Shown here: in pieces, positions 1-10,006 of the stretch | How positions within the stretch are numbered: position 1 is the stretch's first letter | Layout: every line of letters begins with the position of its first letter | Source of the DNA: Hygrocybe punicea | Taxonomy: Eukaryota; Basidiomycota; Agaricomycetes; Agaricales; Hygrophoraceae | Length of the DNA: 64,000 nucleotides | Direction of reading: 5' to 3' | Assembly (NCBI GenBank): GCA_963556145.1 | Contig: OY744468.1 | Span: 62,001 to 126,000 of the forward strand | Program-made: the position numbers and the translations under genes | Notes under the pieces: generated by a model | Database searches by the model: none | What the model saw: only the letters and a program-made list of their open reading frames with translations | What the model was told of the DNA's origin: nothing

Positions 1-732
1 TTCCAGGTGCATGGGGAAGAGGTGATCACGAGAACAGAGGTAGCATGTAAGGTTCATGATGGGGTCATCCACGGTGAACGTGCAGTGGAGTAGGACACGG
101 TTGCCTTCGAAGAAACGGTTGGCCTTGTGGCCAGGGAGGAAAAAGGTGAAGTTGGTCGCGTCAATGGTGGCACGCAATATGACCTTACGGTAGTCCTGTA
201 GCGTGGAGGAGTCAGGCCAGACAAGTTCGCCAAGTCATAAGAGGCCATGGAAGGCTGTTGAGATGATCACGGCGAAAAGGCTGTCGTCGTGTGTGCGAGT
301 GTCTGTGAATGACAAGCAGGCGGTTGAGAGCTTGGAGCGAGAGAGCAGCCGTTTACGTGACACCCTGGCGGCACGCAGTTTTTTGCAGCCTGCGAGGGTC
401 CTGGAGATGGGGTTGTGACGGCGGATAGCGTGGATGTCAGGGTAGAAGGGCTCAAGTTGGTTGCAGATCCCTGAGAGATAGTTGTCGACTGATTGTGGTT
501 TGATGTGGTGGCACATATAGACAATGAAGAAGCTGAGGGTGTCGGCGGTGGGGGAAGTAGGCAGGCAGTGGTCAGCGCAAAAAGAGATATATGATTCGAG
601 GGCGGAGGAGTAAGCGGTGGCGGTGCTGCGTTCGATTGCACACCCCATAGCGACGGCGCGTTCATGGCGCAGTCGCTCCATGGACCAGGGAACCCGGTGA
701 GGTTGCCTGGTCGAACGGGGTGTGGGGGTCAT
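1..732 (-). pseudogene. Tyrosine recombinase (DIRS-type integrase), partial
   Basis: The minus frame starting at 732 encodes an N-terminal SAM-like phage-integrase domain: an Arg/His-rich start, a helical block (SYISFCADHCLPTSPTADTL), then a segment resembling core-binding domains with CHHIKPQSVDNYLSGI and a basic stretch around residues 110-130. Translation continues in the same frame past a TGA at 235-237 (LL-stop-LGELVWPD, where relatives have LRLGEL) to the window edge, so the stop looks like a CGA-to-TGA change. The catalytic Arg/His/Tyr region lies largely outside the window. The enzyme would insert circular cDNA of the element. Confidence 0.75.
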
Positions 733-1478
733 TGCGCAGCTGCCCCCAGTGGTACATGAGGGGGTTCAAACGAAGTAATGTACATCCGTGGGGCCATGGA
801 GTGGACCACGTCATCACAGCCACAGGAGAGTGCGTCAGCGATAATGTTCGTGGACCCAGGAATGTGGAAGACACAAAACTGGAAATGGTAATGGAGGGAG
901 AGGTCGACGGTGGTCATCAGGATGGGGTTGTGAGAAGGGAGGGCACGCAAGGAGTTGAAGATGTCGACAGTGTTGGTGTTATCGCAAAACAGGGCAATGT
1001 GGTGTGGGAGGGGCCGGACATTAAGGGACATGAAGTGCAGTGCGGAGAGGGCGGCTAATGCTTCCAAGTAGAATATCCGGGGGTCCAGGGCTCTGGTGAG
1101 GAGGCATTGGTGGCCGGACGGTAGCTGTGGGGACCAGAAACCCATGCCGGTAGGGCAAGCATCGGAATATAGTGTGAAGTCGGCGTCGAAGGTGGACCAG
1201 GCAGTGGAAAGGATGATGTGGATACTGGTGGAGCATTGGATGTGGTCGGCGGTCCAGGAGAGCCACTCATGGGGGATGCACTTCCCAGACATTTTGTGGT
1301 AGAGCATCGAGAGGCCAGGATGCAAGAGCAGGTAGACGTTAAGGGCCCAATTGACCCAGCCCGCCATCCGTTGGAACTCACGGAGTGGGTGGCATTGGCC
1401 CACAATGGTGAAGGTGTGTAACGCAAGGAGGAGTTCAGTACGGTGTAGAGGGTCCTCGACCCTCTGAGGCCGTAACAT
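729..1478 (-). pseudogene. RNase H domain of DIRS-like pol
   Basis: This 249-codon frame begins at the C-terminal end of the RT thumb (LLLALHTFT, then MAGWVNWALNVYLLLHPGL, a signature of DIRS RTs). It continues into an RNase H fold with acidic residues in FTLYSDACPTGMGFW, FYLEALAALSAL and LFCDNTNTVDIFNSL, ending in a conserved PGSTNIIADALS block. It would degrade the RNA strand during cDNA synthesis. It is separated from the RT by the insertion at 1471-2190 and overlaps the recombinase frame by a few bases, as is common in these elements. Confidence 0.8.
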
Positions 1479-2190
1479 CGATATCTAGCGAATCCGCTCG
1501 AACCCGACGTCTCTAGCAATCTACGTTCGAACCCGACGCAACCCGACGCAACCTGATGCATACCGACTAGCACGGCCGCTCACGTACCTGGTCGGTCTAT
1601 CTCATAAACTCACGGAACTTCAAATAGCAAAGATAGATCTCATCGGACTGGGATCCCGACATCGGACTTGCCCTATTCACGCCTAGCGTCTCCCTTATGG
1701 GGATATAGTAAAGTATATTGCATCTTTTACGGTTTTTTATATCTTCCACCCATTTTCCCTGTCATCGTCGCCTCGCAACGCTCTTCCTACTTCCCCATTT
1801 TTATTCTCCTTTGTCTCCTCTCATCGGCCGAGGACTCTCGTCCGAATCTAGGTACACAAATTTGTAGTATAAAAATGGTGCCCAAGCGCCGTCTCAGAAT
1901 AAGAAACCAGTTCCCCCGTTTCCTCTCTCTGAGAATTAGTCTCTCAGTAAAATCCATTGCACATACTACTCGTCGGTTTCCTCGACGCTCTCCCCGTCCT
2001 TCTACCGTCTTAATCTCTACGTTTCTCGTCACCCGACACCCGACCCGCCGTACCCGACATCGTCGGCTTCGTCGGCTTCGATCGGTCTCGATAGATTTCA
2101 ATAGTTTACTCGGCAGCTTCTTACTTTTTATATCCTATTATCTTACTGAAGCTTGTTAGACTATTCCTAGTCACTTCTACGCTGACCCCA
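1471..2190 (+). mobile_element. Probable solo LTR (about 720 bp) inside the DIRS-like pol
   Basis: The segment interrupts the pol region between RT and RNase H. It is flanked by gaggc (1466-1470) and caggc (2191-2195), a 5-bp target duplication with one mismatch. It ends in CA and starts CG (TG expected, one change). It carries a TATA-like box near 1868 and a pyrimidine-rich 3' half, as LTR promoters do. Removing insert plus one duplication joins the two sides in one frame (NNNPKPQRVEDPLHR). No coding content was recognised. Confidence 0.6.
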
Positions 2191-2204
2191 CAGGCTTAGG
2201 ATTA

Positions 2205-3599
2205 TTATTCCGCAGCCACCCCGACCTCGCCTTTACAACGGCGGTCGTCAGGCATGGTAATCGTGAGGGCGTTGGGATCGACGGTGAAACTGATGATCAT
2301 GAGGGACGTGCCCCACCCCTGTTTCCATTCCTCGTGCGGTATGCCAAGGTTGTCCCAAAGGGTGAGGAGACGGGCCTGTTTTGTCAGCATCAGTTTGTTG
2401 TAGCGGGGGTACCATGTGAGATTGTCCGCAAAGTCCCAGGAAAAGTTGTCGTCGACGTAGGTAATGAGGTCGTAAAGGAACAGAATGAAGATGGCGATCC
2501 AAGTGACGAGGCAGGCGAAGGTCCCAAAAACCCGTCCCCCAGCGCCATTGCCAAAGTGGTTGCACCGGTTGACGTAATGTTCGTCATCGACGGTCATGAT
2601 TTGGCGGATTTGCCACAGCGGTGCCATAGGAATCAGTTGGTACGTGCAGGGCATGTCGGATTTGAAGACGACAAGCTGTCGGGTGGGGTGGGCCATGCAC
2701 ATGTGGCGTAGGGTGTCGCTGAGGTGGTGGAGGGTGTCCATACGGACGAAGCGGTCTTCCTTTGGGATGAGCGAGTTCTCGGAGAACGGTTCCGCGCTCT
2801 GGTCCACAACCATATGGAGTTTGGTAGCGTGGGGTTTGAGGATGACCCCCAGGGGCATGCTGTACATACCCGGGAGAAGGTCGCATCCGAAGGAGGGTGA
2901 TAGTTGGCCGAGGGAGACCTTGGCGTCGCGTTGCGCGAATAAGAAAGTGTGGTGTTCGGGATCGGTGATGGGACGGTGGGAGTTGTCCCAAGTGACGGGG
3001 TAATTCAGGCCTTCCGTCTTGGCCCAAGGCCAGAAACCCGTACGGAGGGCATGGCAGATGGAATCCACGAAAGGGCGGTTCGGGTGGTTGCGCAAGAAGT
3101 GGGTGAAGACGTCAACGCGAATGGGGGTGACGAATTTGAAAAGGTTGGAGTGGTGCTGGATGGTGGAGAGTGCGGGTGCATTAAGGAGTTCGTTCGGTAC
3201 CGGAGGAATGGGGCACTCATAGAGGCTGGAGAGGGTGACGGTGAGGTGTTCCAGTCCCTCATCGTCCCAAATAAGGTGATGTGCATATTTCGGTCGGCGG
3301 GACCAAAGGCTGGTCTCATTTGGTGGGTGGACAGTCAGGGCCCATGTGGTTGGGGGAATGGCATTTGGAACAAACATGGGCGTAGTTGCACTTGTTGTTA
3401 GAATTTGGGCACTTGTTGTCGTTCCACCGGTGGCAAGGGTCGCATTTGTGGGACTGTGAAGTAGCGGCCCCCGAATGGGGTGTTCCGTGGAGGCGGTCCC
3501 AAGAGTGGACCCAATGTAGTTGGAGGTCCACAAACTCATTTGCATTGGTGAGGAGGAGGCCATGGCGTTAGGCGACACGGATCCAGATTCCCTTGTCAA
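2205..3599 (-). pseudogene. DIRS-like reverse transcriptase
   Basis: A 464-codon minus frame. The C-terminal 300 residues are a clear RT: LHMVVDQSAEPFSENSLIPKED (palm), YQLIPMAPLWQIRQIM, FGNGAGGRVFGTFACLVTWIAIF (fingers/palm), the catalytic ITYVDDNFSWDF box, then LLTLWDNLGIPHEEWKQGWG and ISFTVDPNALTITM, which matches the RT thumb of basidiomycete DIRS elements. The first 80 residues probably belong to another frame of the gag C-terminus. The frame stops at the inserted LTR. Synthesises cDNA from the element transcript. Confidence 0.85.
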
Positions 3600-4760
3600 G
3601 GGATATCATGTGTTGGTGTTGTTTGACCGGTAGTGCGGCGAAGAGACCGGAGATGTAGTGTCCGTAACGACGTAACTTGTGGTCACGTTGGGGAAAAATG
3701 AACAAGGTGGCTTAGATGGTAGGGTCCCAAGCCGTGATCCATTCGCTGTGGGAAGTGACAGCTTTGGCTGGGGAAGAAGGGCCAAGTGAGATTTCAAAGG
3801 ACCCGACCTGCTCCTTACGCGAGTTGGACGTGGAGGTAGTAAAGAGGCCAGAGAGTATGTGGTCGAGGTCGATGGCCTGTCCAGAGACGAGGTTGGTCCA
3901 TTTGGAAGGGGGGAACTGAGGGCAATCTGGTGCATTGAGGATGGAGGCGACAGTGAATTTGATATCGCGGGAGAAATTTTCGAGAGAAGTCCAGGTTTCC
4001 TGTAGAGATGGTGGGAGGACCGATGGATGGAGAGATTCGCAGATGATCCACGGGAGAACAGAGACATCGACCCTCCATTTGGGAGGATGAGTGTGTCTTC
4101 ATCGTCATCGGCGATGGGTCGCTTGGAAGGACGCGTAGGGTTGATTTATCCTGGTGGAATGGGGCCACTGTCCTCGCCATCTGTGATATCGCATTTGCCA
4201 TAGTCGAAGTTGACGAGAGGGTTGGTGAGGTTTGACCGGGATAGTCTGCCTTGCCTGATGTTGTCAAAACTGTCCAGCATTCAACAGTAGGCACCGAAAG
4301 CCTGTCGATTAGACGTGTCTTCCTCCATTCCCCCTTGGAAAGGGATGACGCTAGTGAGTTCAAGGATGGCGTCCGATTTCTCCTTCCTGCCTGCACGGTA
4401 GTCCTCAGTAATTTTGAGGCATGTGTCTTGGACTTCTCGGTCGAGGTCCGGCATGCCTTGCATTTGGCTCTGTGTTTCAGTGGTGTTCTCATTATGAGGC
4501 ATGAAGTCGATGTAACGAAGTTTAGAGAGAGAAAAAACCAAAAAACTATAAGCTACGAAATGGGGAACATTTGTTAAGAATAGTAAAACAGAGTAAGTAA
4601 TCTTACCCTGGAAGGAGACAGGAATCCCTGTATGAAAGGAGGTCTCCTTCCTGGGTATATAAGATGAAAAGTGAAACTGAAACACGGGGAGTGGATCCCG
4701 GAGTAAGACGGAGGGAGAGGCGCATGGGCTCTTGATCGCAGCCAAGGCGAGTGCAGGCAT
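3316..4760 (-). pseudogene. Gag-like region with Cys/His zinc motif, frameshifted
   Basis: Fragments in several minus frames make a gag-like protein. Near 4510-4290 a charged helical segment (PDLDREVQDTCLKITEDYRA) can be read; near 3470-3320 a zinc motif with CDPCHRWNDNKC, NKCNYAHVCSKC and HSPNHMGPDC matches the Cys/His module at the gag C-terminus of YR retroelements. No single frame spans it, so the gene is dead. The exact 5' end is uncertain. Confidence 0.65.
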
Positions 4761-4770
4761 CTGTGCATGG

Positions 4771-5128
4771 GAAGTCCTGTTGTATCGGGCCTGATTAGAT
4801 TATAGTAAAGAAAACTTTAAAACCAAAATCAAGTTATTTGGTCATGTTTCTGTGTCTGATATGGGTTATGAGACTCCTTCTGGCCTCAATCTCATAACTG
4901 TATTGTGGTCATTCCACACTTTATGTGTCTCTATAGACTCTTTTATTGATACATGTATTCAACTCTAGTCACCATGTAAGTGGACTTGTGGCCATGGAGT
5001 CTTCAACAGTGTCTAATTCCACTCCACTGGTCATGATTGTCTGTATGAGATATTTGTAAAATTTAACCATCTAAATTTCATCACAATGGTGTTGATCATG
5101 AATGAATTACAAGTGTACTAGCAATAGT
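4771..5128. other. No gene seen
   Basis: AT-rich sequence without a supported reading frame or clear repeat. It separates the retroelement from the BAH/PHD-like fragment. Confidence 0.5.
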
Positions 5129-5850
5129 TCAAATCTGGTGAAGACATGTAGGACATTCATAACAGTTCCACTGTGTCTGGATCATCTCATCCACAAACAC
5201 TGCACTAAGCAACTGTCTCCAATCATTTGGAGCTGCCTCTTTATCAGCCCATTCACGAGCCTTCTCAATCTTTTGTCCAGTACCAGCCACATGCCAGTCC
5301 TGCTGCTGATCCCGACCTTGGCCATTTGAACCCCTGAAAATTGGGATGCTCTGTGTCAAGTTATCCAAATCATTCAGCTCCCGAAGCGTCACTTCAATGG
5401 GCCCTGTGAGGCATCCTTCATGAAGCCATTCTTCACAGTAAATGCAAAAACGTTGGAGATCCTTGCTTGGACTGTACACTCTCTTGCAACAGCCTTTCTG
5501 AATCCTCTGAGCAGCCAGTCCTTCAGTTAATAACAGCCTTCACTGTCATGTCTAGCCACTCACCATCACCTCAAGATTCTTGTTCAGGAAGTTGACCTCA
5601 AACCACCAAAACCATGCACCAACACCAATTTCCTGACTGTTGGATTGTCTGTCATTGAAGTAAGGAATTTTCATGGGGACTGGCAAGGATAATCCATGTG
5701 TTCAATTGGAAGAAATACATCCATCAAGGTAAGCTCACATTCAATACTTAGAGCAGGAATGATTTGTTCATGGTTGCTCTTGATGAGCTCAGTAGAGCTC
5801 ATCTGCTCAAATGGACTGATGAAAAAGGATGATTCAATCCAAGAATATAT
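5129..5850 (-). pseudogene. BAH-PHD-like chromatin-reader gene fragment
   Basis: Minus-strand exon-like blocks. About 5850-5690 reads SSFFISPFEQMSSTELIKSN followed by IIPALSIECELTLMDVFLPI, resembling the BAH segment of fungal BAH-PHD proteins. About 5650-5580 contains GVGAWFWWFEVNFLNKNLE. About 5500-5129 contains a PHD-like finger: FCIYCEEWLHEGCL and, about 70 residues later, WNCYECPTC. Stops and frame changes separate the blocks, so it is either a decayed gene or one with unplaced introns. Such proteins bind histone tails; that role is family inference. It ends near the inverted-repeat element at 5993. Confidence 0.5.
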
Positions 5851-5992
5851 ATGACGGCAGATGAATAAATCTTACAGCAAGTCAAGCAGCTTCTTTTTTG
5901 ACCTTTTACTTAGCTTCACATCCTGAATGTGCTGCTGGGTGTAAAACTAGGACACCTTTGCCCACAGCTCAGGTTGTTCACCATCATCACCC

Positions 5993-7108
5993 TTAGGCAA
6001 TGACATGGGTATACCCACAGGTGTCCCAAGGCCAACCCGTACCTGGACCCGCTCCAACCCGTACCTGTCTACCCATGGGTCTTTTTTTCAGCGGGTAGAT
6101 GGCGGGTAGCAGGGCGGGTCAGGTACGGGTATTGACCTGTGCAGGAAACCCGGCGGGTTCCAGCCCACATCTACCTCGCGTCGCTGACACGCATGTCAAT
6201 TGACGTGGCACTGTGCCAACACGAGGAGTGGGGGGGGCTGGGAACCACACGATGGGTTGGGTTCTTGTGGGCGAGAGACCCTCGCCCATCATATCCGTCT
6301 CCTCATTCCCCGCACCATCTCCCATTCTCCCCTCCCTCTCATCCTCCTCTGTCGTTGCATACGTGTCAGCCCACATTTCGACGCCGTTTAGCCTTGGCTT
6401 TCGCAGTTGCGGCGTCTGGATGGTGGCGTCGTGATTGTGGGCATGTGTGGGCATGTACTTGGGGGGGGAATGGGGTCTGGGGCACATTTGGGCACATTCT
6501 GTTGCATGGGCATGGGCCTGTGTGGGCATCAAATGGTCGGGTGTGCGGTCTGGGATGTGTTTGAACGCATTTTCTTGCATGGGCGCAGGGTTTGGGGCCA
6601 GGGTGGGACTTGAGACACATTCGGATGCGTTTTGCAGTGGGGACGGTGTGTTTGGGGCTGACACGGGTGCATGATGCGTCTCCCATTGGGTTTTGGGCAT
6701 GGGGGTTCGTGTTGGGGCACTATTTGATGACGGGGCATTGTGCAATGCGGTTGCTGTTGCTTCTTGCAATGGGCATGTAGCGTCATGCTGGGACACGGTT
6801 TTGCATGAGGATGGGGCTGTTTGGCAGGCGGTTGGTGTTGTGTTGCCATGGAAGTGGTGGCTATCGGCGTCGTCTGTGTTGTCGTGGATGCGTGCATGTG
6901 TGGGGCAGCCTGTGGGGGCATGGATGCATTGCTGGGTGTCGTTGTCATGGTATTTGTGTTGAGAATTCCCGTGAAGCTGTGTGGCTCTGTTTGGGCCGGT
7001 ACCTGCAGATATACCAAGCCCCGTGGTCATGGGTACAGGTTTTGCCCAGGTCCAAAAAGGTAACCTGTACCCGTACCTGGCAGTACCCGTACCCATGTCA
7101 TTGCCTAA
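5993..7108. mobile_element. Non-autonomous inverted-repeat element, about 1.1 kb
   Basis: The ends are inverted copies of TTAGGCAATGACATGGGTA (5993-6011 and 7090-7108), followed inside by GGGTA-rich subterminal sequence on both sides. The interior is strongly G/T-biased on the plus strand, so it lacks stops in several frames; a 325-codon minus frame is His/Pro/Thr-rich low complexity and not credible as protein. The TIR style resembles hAT elements, but no 8-bp target duplication is visible, so the family is a guess. A 21-nt palindromic stretch (6189-6209) recurs at 21813-21833. Confidence 0.65.
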
Positions 7109-7214
7109 TTTCCTCGGATTGGCCCAACTCAGTGGTCTTGTAAGGCACCATGGGAAAAATGGGTGCTGAGTCTACTGCACTCTTCCTGGTCGGCACAAGC
7201 CTGGACTACCTCAC

Positions 7215-8335
7215 TATTACCCTGCTCGGCTCAAGCCTGACAACTACACAGAAGCTGGGTGTGACCATAATGACATTTCTGTGCACGAAATCAGTAATGG
7301 TTCGGTTACAAGATATGAAGCAAATCTGGTCTTCCTCAAGAATTCTCCAAACAAGACCCAATTTAAAAAGAGGCAGCTCGCAACTGGGATCTGTAAACCC
7401 AGTATCTTGGCCGATATCCCTCGTGGTCTGCCAGTACCTAAGTGTTTCAGCCTGGATGTGATGCACCTTCTTGTGCTAAATATTCTGGATCTCAAGTTAA
7501 GCCTCTGGCGCAGCACTATCAATTGTGACCCACTTGACGATAAATCTACCTGGGACTGGGCTATTCTGAAAGGTCAAATCTGGAAAGATCATGGACAAGC
7601 TGTTGCAAACGTGACACCATATCTTCCTGGTTCTTTTGACTGCCCTCCTCGGAATCTGGCAGAAAAAATCAACAGTGGATACAAAGCTTGGGAGTTTCTT
7701 ATTTACTTCTATGGTCTCGGCCTCACCCTCTGTTATGATGTGCTACCGGAAAAATACTGGTGACACTTCTGCAAACTCCTCTATGGAATGAGGTTATTAC
7801 TGCAGAGACAGATATCCACAGAAGACCTCAATAGTGCCCCCAAATCACTAAAAGAATATGCTGACGAGTTTGAGACTTTATATTACCAGCACAAGCCTTA
7901 TCGTATACACTTTGTATGTCCAGTAATTCACACACTTTGCCATATGGGTCCTGAAATTGCGTGGGTGGGACCTGGTTGTTATTCATCACAATGGACCATC
8001 GAGTGTACAATTGGAAACTTAGGCGAGGAGATCAAGCAGCATTCAAACCCTTTTGCCAATCTTGCTCAACGAGGTCTCCGCCATTCACAAACCAATGCTC
8101 TCAAGGTGATGCTTCCAGATTTGGACCCTCCCGAAAACCCGTTTCCACGAGGGTTGATTGATCTAGGTGACTCTTATGTGCTTCTGAGAGCCAAGGACAC
8201 CACCTCGCATCTTGTCCCACCAGCCAAGGCAGCCACTATCAAAACATACCTTGCCCACCATGGTGTCATTCACAATAATGACATTTACATAACAAAGTGG
8301 TCTCGCCTCAGCCTTCCAAATGGCCAGATTGCTGT
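7215..8335 (+). pseudogene. Plavaka/CACTA-like (tnp2-type) transposase, 3' part
   Basis: One plus frame reads through from about 7215 to 8335 with a single internal TGA at 7761-7763 (KYW-stop-HFCKLL, where relatives have an Arg). Diagnostic stretches are VPKCFSLDVMHLLVLNILDL, TPYLPGSFDCPPRNLAEK, and the DUF4218-like end with YRIHFVCPVIHTLCHMGPEI, SSQWTIECTIGNLGEEI and SNPFANLAQRGLR. These place it with basidiomycete Plavaka/CACTA transposases. The N-terminal part including the first catalytic acid is missing, probably lost at the 5993-7108 insertion. It is followed directly by GTCCAC-rich repeats that could be the element's subterminal region. Confidence 0.8.
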
Positions 8336-8349
8336 ATTTATCACTCTCC

Positions 8350-8755
8350 CAGGAATCCACATGGTATCCACCTTCAGTCTACCTTCAGTCCACATTGTCT
8401 GCCTCCAGTCCACCTCCAGTCCACCTCCAGTCCACCTCCAGTCCACCTCCAGTCCACCTCCAGTCCACCTTCAGTCCACCTTTAGTCCTACCAAAATTTG
8501 TCTACCCCCAGTCCACTCCAGGTGGACTCCACATGGAGTCCGCATGTAGGACTGGACTCATGGTGGACTATTGGTGGACTTTGTCCGGACTTTTGATGGA
8601 CTGATAAATGATTTTCAGGATAAAGCTTCCACATGGATTCCACATGGACTCCGCATGGACAAGACATGGACTATGGGACTGATGCAAGAACAGATTCAAG
8701 ATGGACTCCATGTGGACTCCATGTGGACTTTATCTGGACTTTTCATGGACTGATG
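8350..8755. repeat. GTCCAC/GTGGAC tandem and dispersed repeats
   Basis: An 11-bp unit, CAGTCCACCTC, is repeated about seven times between about 8405 and 8480. It is followed by looser copies of GGACTCCACATGGAC and its reverse up to 8755. Apparent reading frames here are products of the repeat. The same hexamers recur at 13838-14115. They resemble subterminal transposase-binding repeats of a DNA transposon (inference). Confidence 0.8.
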
Positions 8756-9990
8756 AATGATGATTATAACAAAGTAACTATTATGTATTTCATGGGTTCA
8801 TGACATAAACTAGACATGAAAGCATCATAAACAGAAATCAACATTTTAGCATACTTTGTATGAAGGAATCCAGTTGAAATTCAGTTAGAAACATTATACA
8901 AATTTCTAAACTGCCAGCTTTCATCGACCATTTTGTAATTTACTAACCCAATTTTGTAGATAATGCAATTCTAAAACTGCCAGGGGTCTTAGAAGTCACA
9001 AGAGCATATTATTTATTTTAGGTAATATTTTCCCATGCTCCATATTTTGTAACTCTCAAGTCTATGCAAAACTAATGGTCCCCTATCTGATTGTATTTAT
9101 CATAGTCATATCAAATACCAGTATTATTATATTAGTTCTTGTAATTAGAAGTACTCAATTCTGAAGAAAGGTTGCATGACAAGTCATGCAACCTTGAGTA
9201 TGCACAGTCTGTGACTGTGCATACTGTTACTGTTACAAGCCACTAAATTATGTAATATTTCATATTAGTGAATATTGTCACAAGCAGTATTCTATTATTT
9301 AGAAACATTTTTATCATCATACAATTGTATGATATATGGAATGTTGAAAATAGTTGGTTTCAACACTCACTCAGTTCAAGCCCTCACAATTTGTTCAAGA
9401 TGATACATATATAAAGACAACATCTGAACTGCATAGTTCCTGTTAATGAAAAACCTATGATGCAATTGCTAGCCTTCTCTGTCAATGTCAATTCCATCAT
9501 CAATGTCACTATCATCATCATCATCAGAATCTATTTCCTCTCTCCTCTTCTGCTTTTCTGTCTGCCTTTTGATCACTTGCTCTGTATGAAGAAACAGCAT
9601 TGTATGCAAAAACCAGTTAAAGTTGCCCACAGTCATTCTTTTCAGAATGGTCTGAAATCCTCCTACCCATGCATTTAACTGCTCACTTGCCTATAATATG
9701 TTTTAGTATCAGCTAAGTAAATGATTGAAATAGAACTTGCTTGAGTATTAAATGCATGTTTATAATGAGGGTTCCCATGCCTATCATGTTCAACTGTGAC
9801 AAGATTTGGTTGAAAACCATTCAGGGGAGCAGGATTGCACCATGTTCAACACAGATAGTCTGTATGATGATTGATATAATGATAGGAATCCACAATGTTG
9901 CTTTCCATGTGTTCCAACTCCCATGTAATGGCCATGTGGAGGACCATGCAGGCTTTGTCAATGCAAACATAATCTAGTCATATTTCAGAA
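8756..9990. other. AT-rich intergenic stretch, no gene
   Basis: AT-rich and without supported coding sequence. The only structure noted is the pair of perfect hairpins at 9168-9225 and a short palindrome near 9320 (CATACAATTGTATG). Confidence 0.5.
9168..9225. repeat. Two adjacent perfect 13-bp hairpins
   Basis: AAGGTTGCATGAC (9168-9180) pairs with 9183-9195 across a 2-nt loop. One base later AGTATGCACAGTC (9197-9209) pairs with 9213-9225 across a TGT loop. Both stems are perfect. Confidence 0.85.
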
Positions 9991-10006
9991 GTTGGATAGG
10001 CCTTTT

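Larger units (their letters stand above)
1..4770 (-). mobile_element. DIRS-like tyrosine-recombinase retrotransposon, degenerate, left end outside window
   Basis: Read on the minus strand, the segment order is gag-like (4760 to about 3316), reverse transcriptase (3599-2205), RNase H (1478-729) and tyrosine recombinase (732 to 1). This order, with a recombinase instead of a DDE integrase and no protease, is that of YR (DIRS/Ngaro-type) retroelements. The frames are broken at several points and a probable solo LTR splits the pol region. The recombinase runs off the window start, so one terminus is missing; the other end near 4770 was not resolved. It is almost certainly inactive. Confidence 0.85.

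Noticed and set aside
6119..7096. Long 325-codon minus frame plus several overlapping plus frames
   Set aside because: Low-complexity product of G/T strand bias in a non-autonomous element; no domain, and several overlapping frames are equally open.
8405..8480. CRISPR-like array of 11-bp repeats
   Set aside because: Repeats are contiguous with no unique spacers, in a eukaryotic transposon context.
9197..9250. Helitron 3' terminus
   Set aside because: Hairpin plus CTAA is suggestive, but the following base is A and no Helitron coding sequence is positioned to end here.
9457..9678. 73-codon hydrophobic plus frame
   Set aside because: AT-rich chance frame with no start context, homologue or splice signals recognised.
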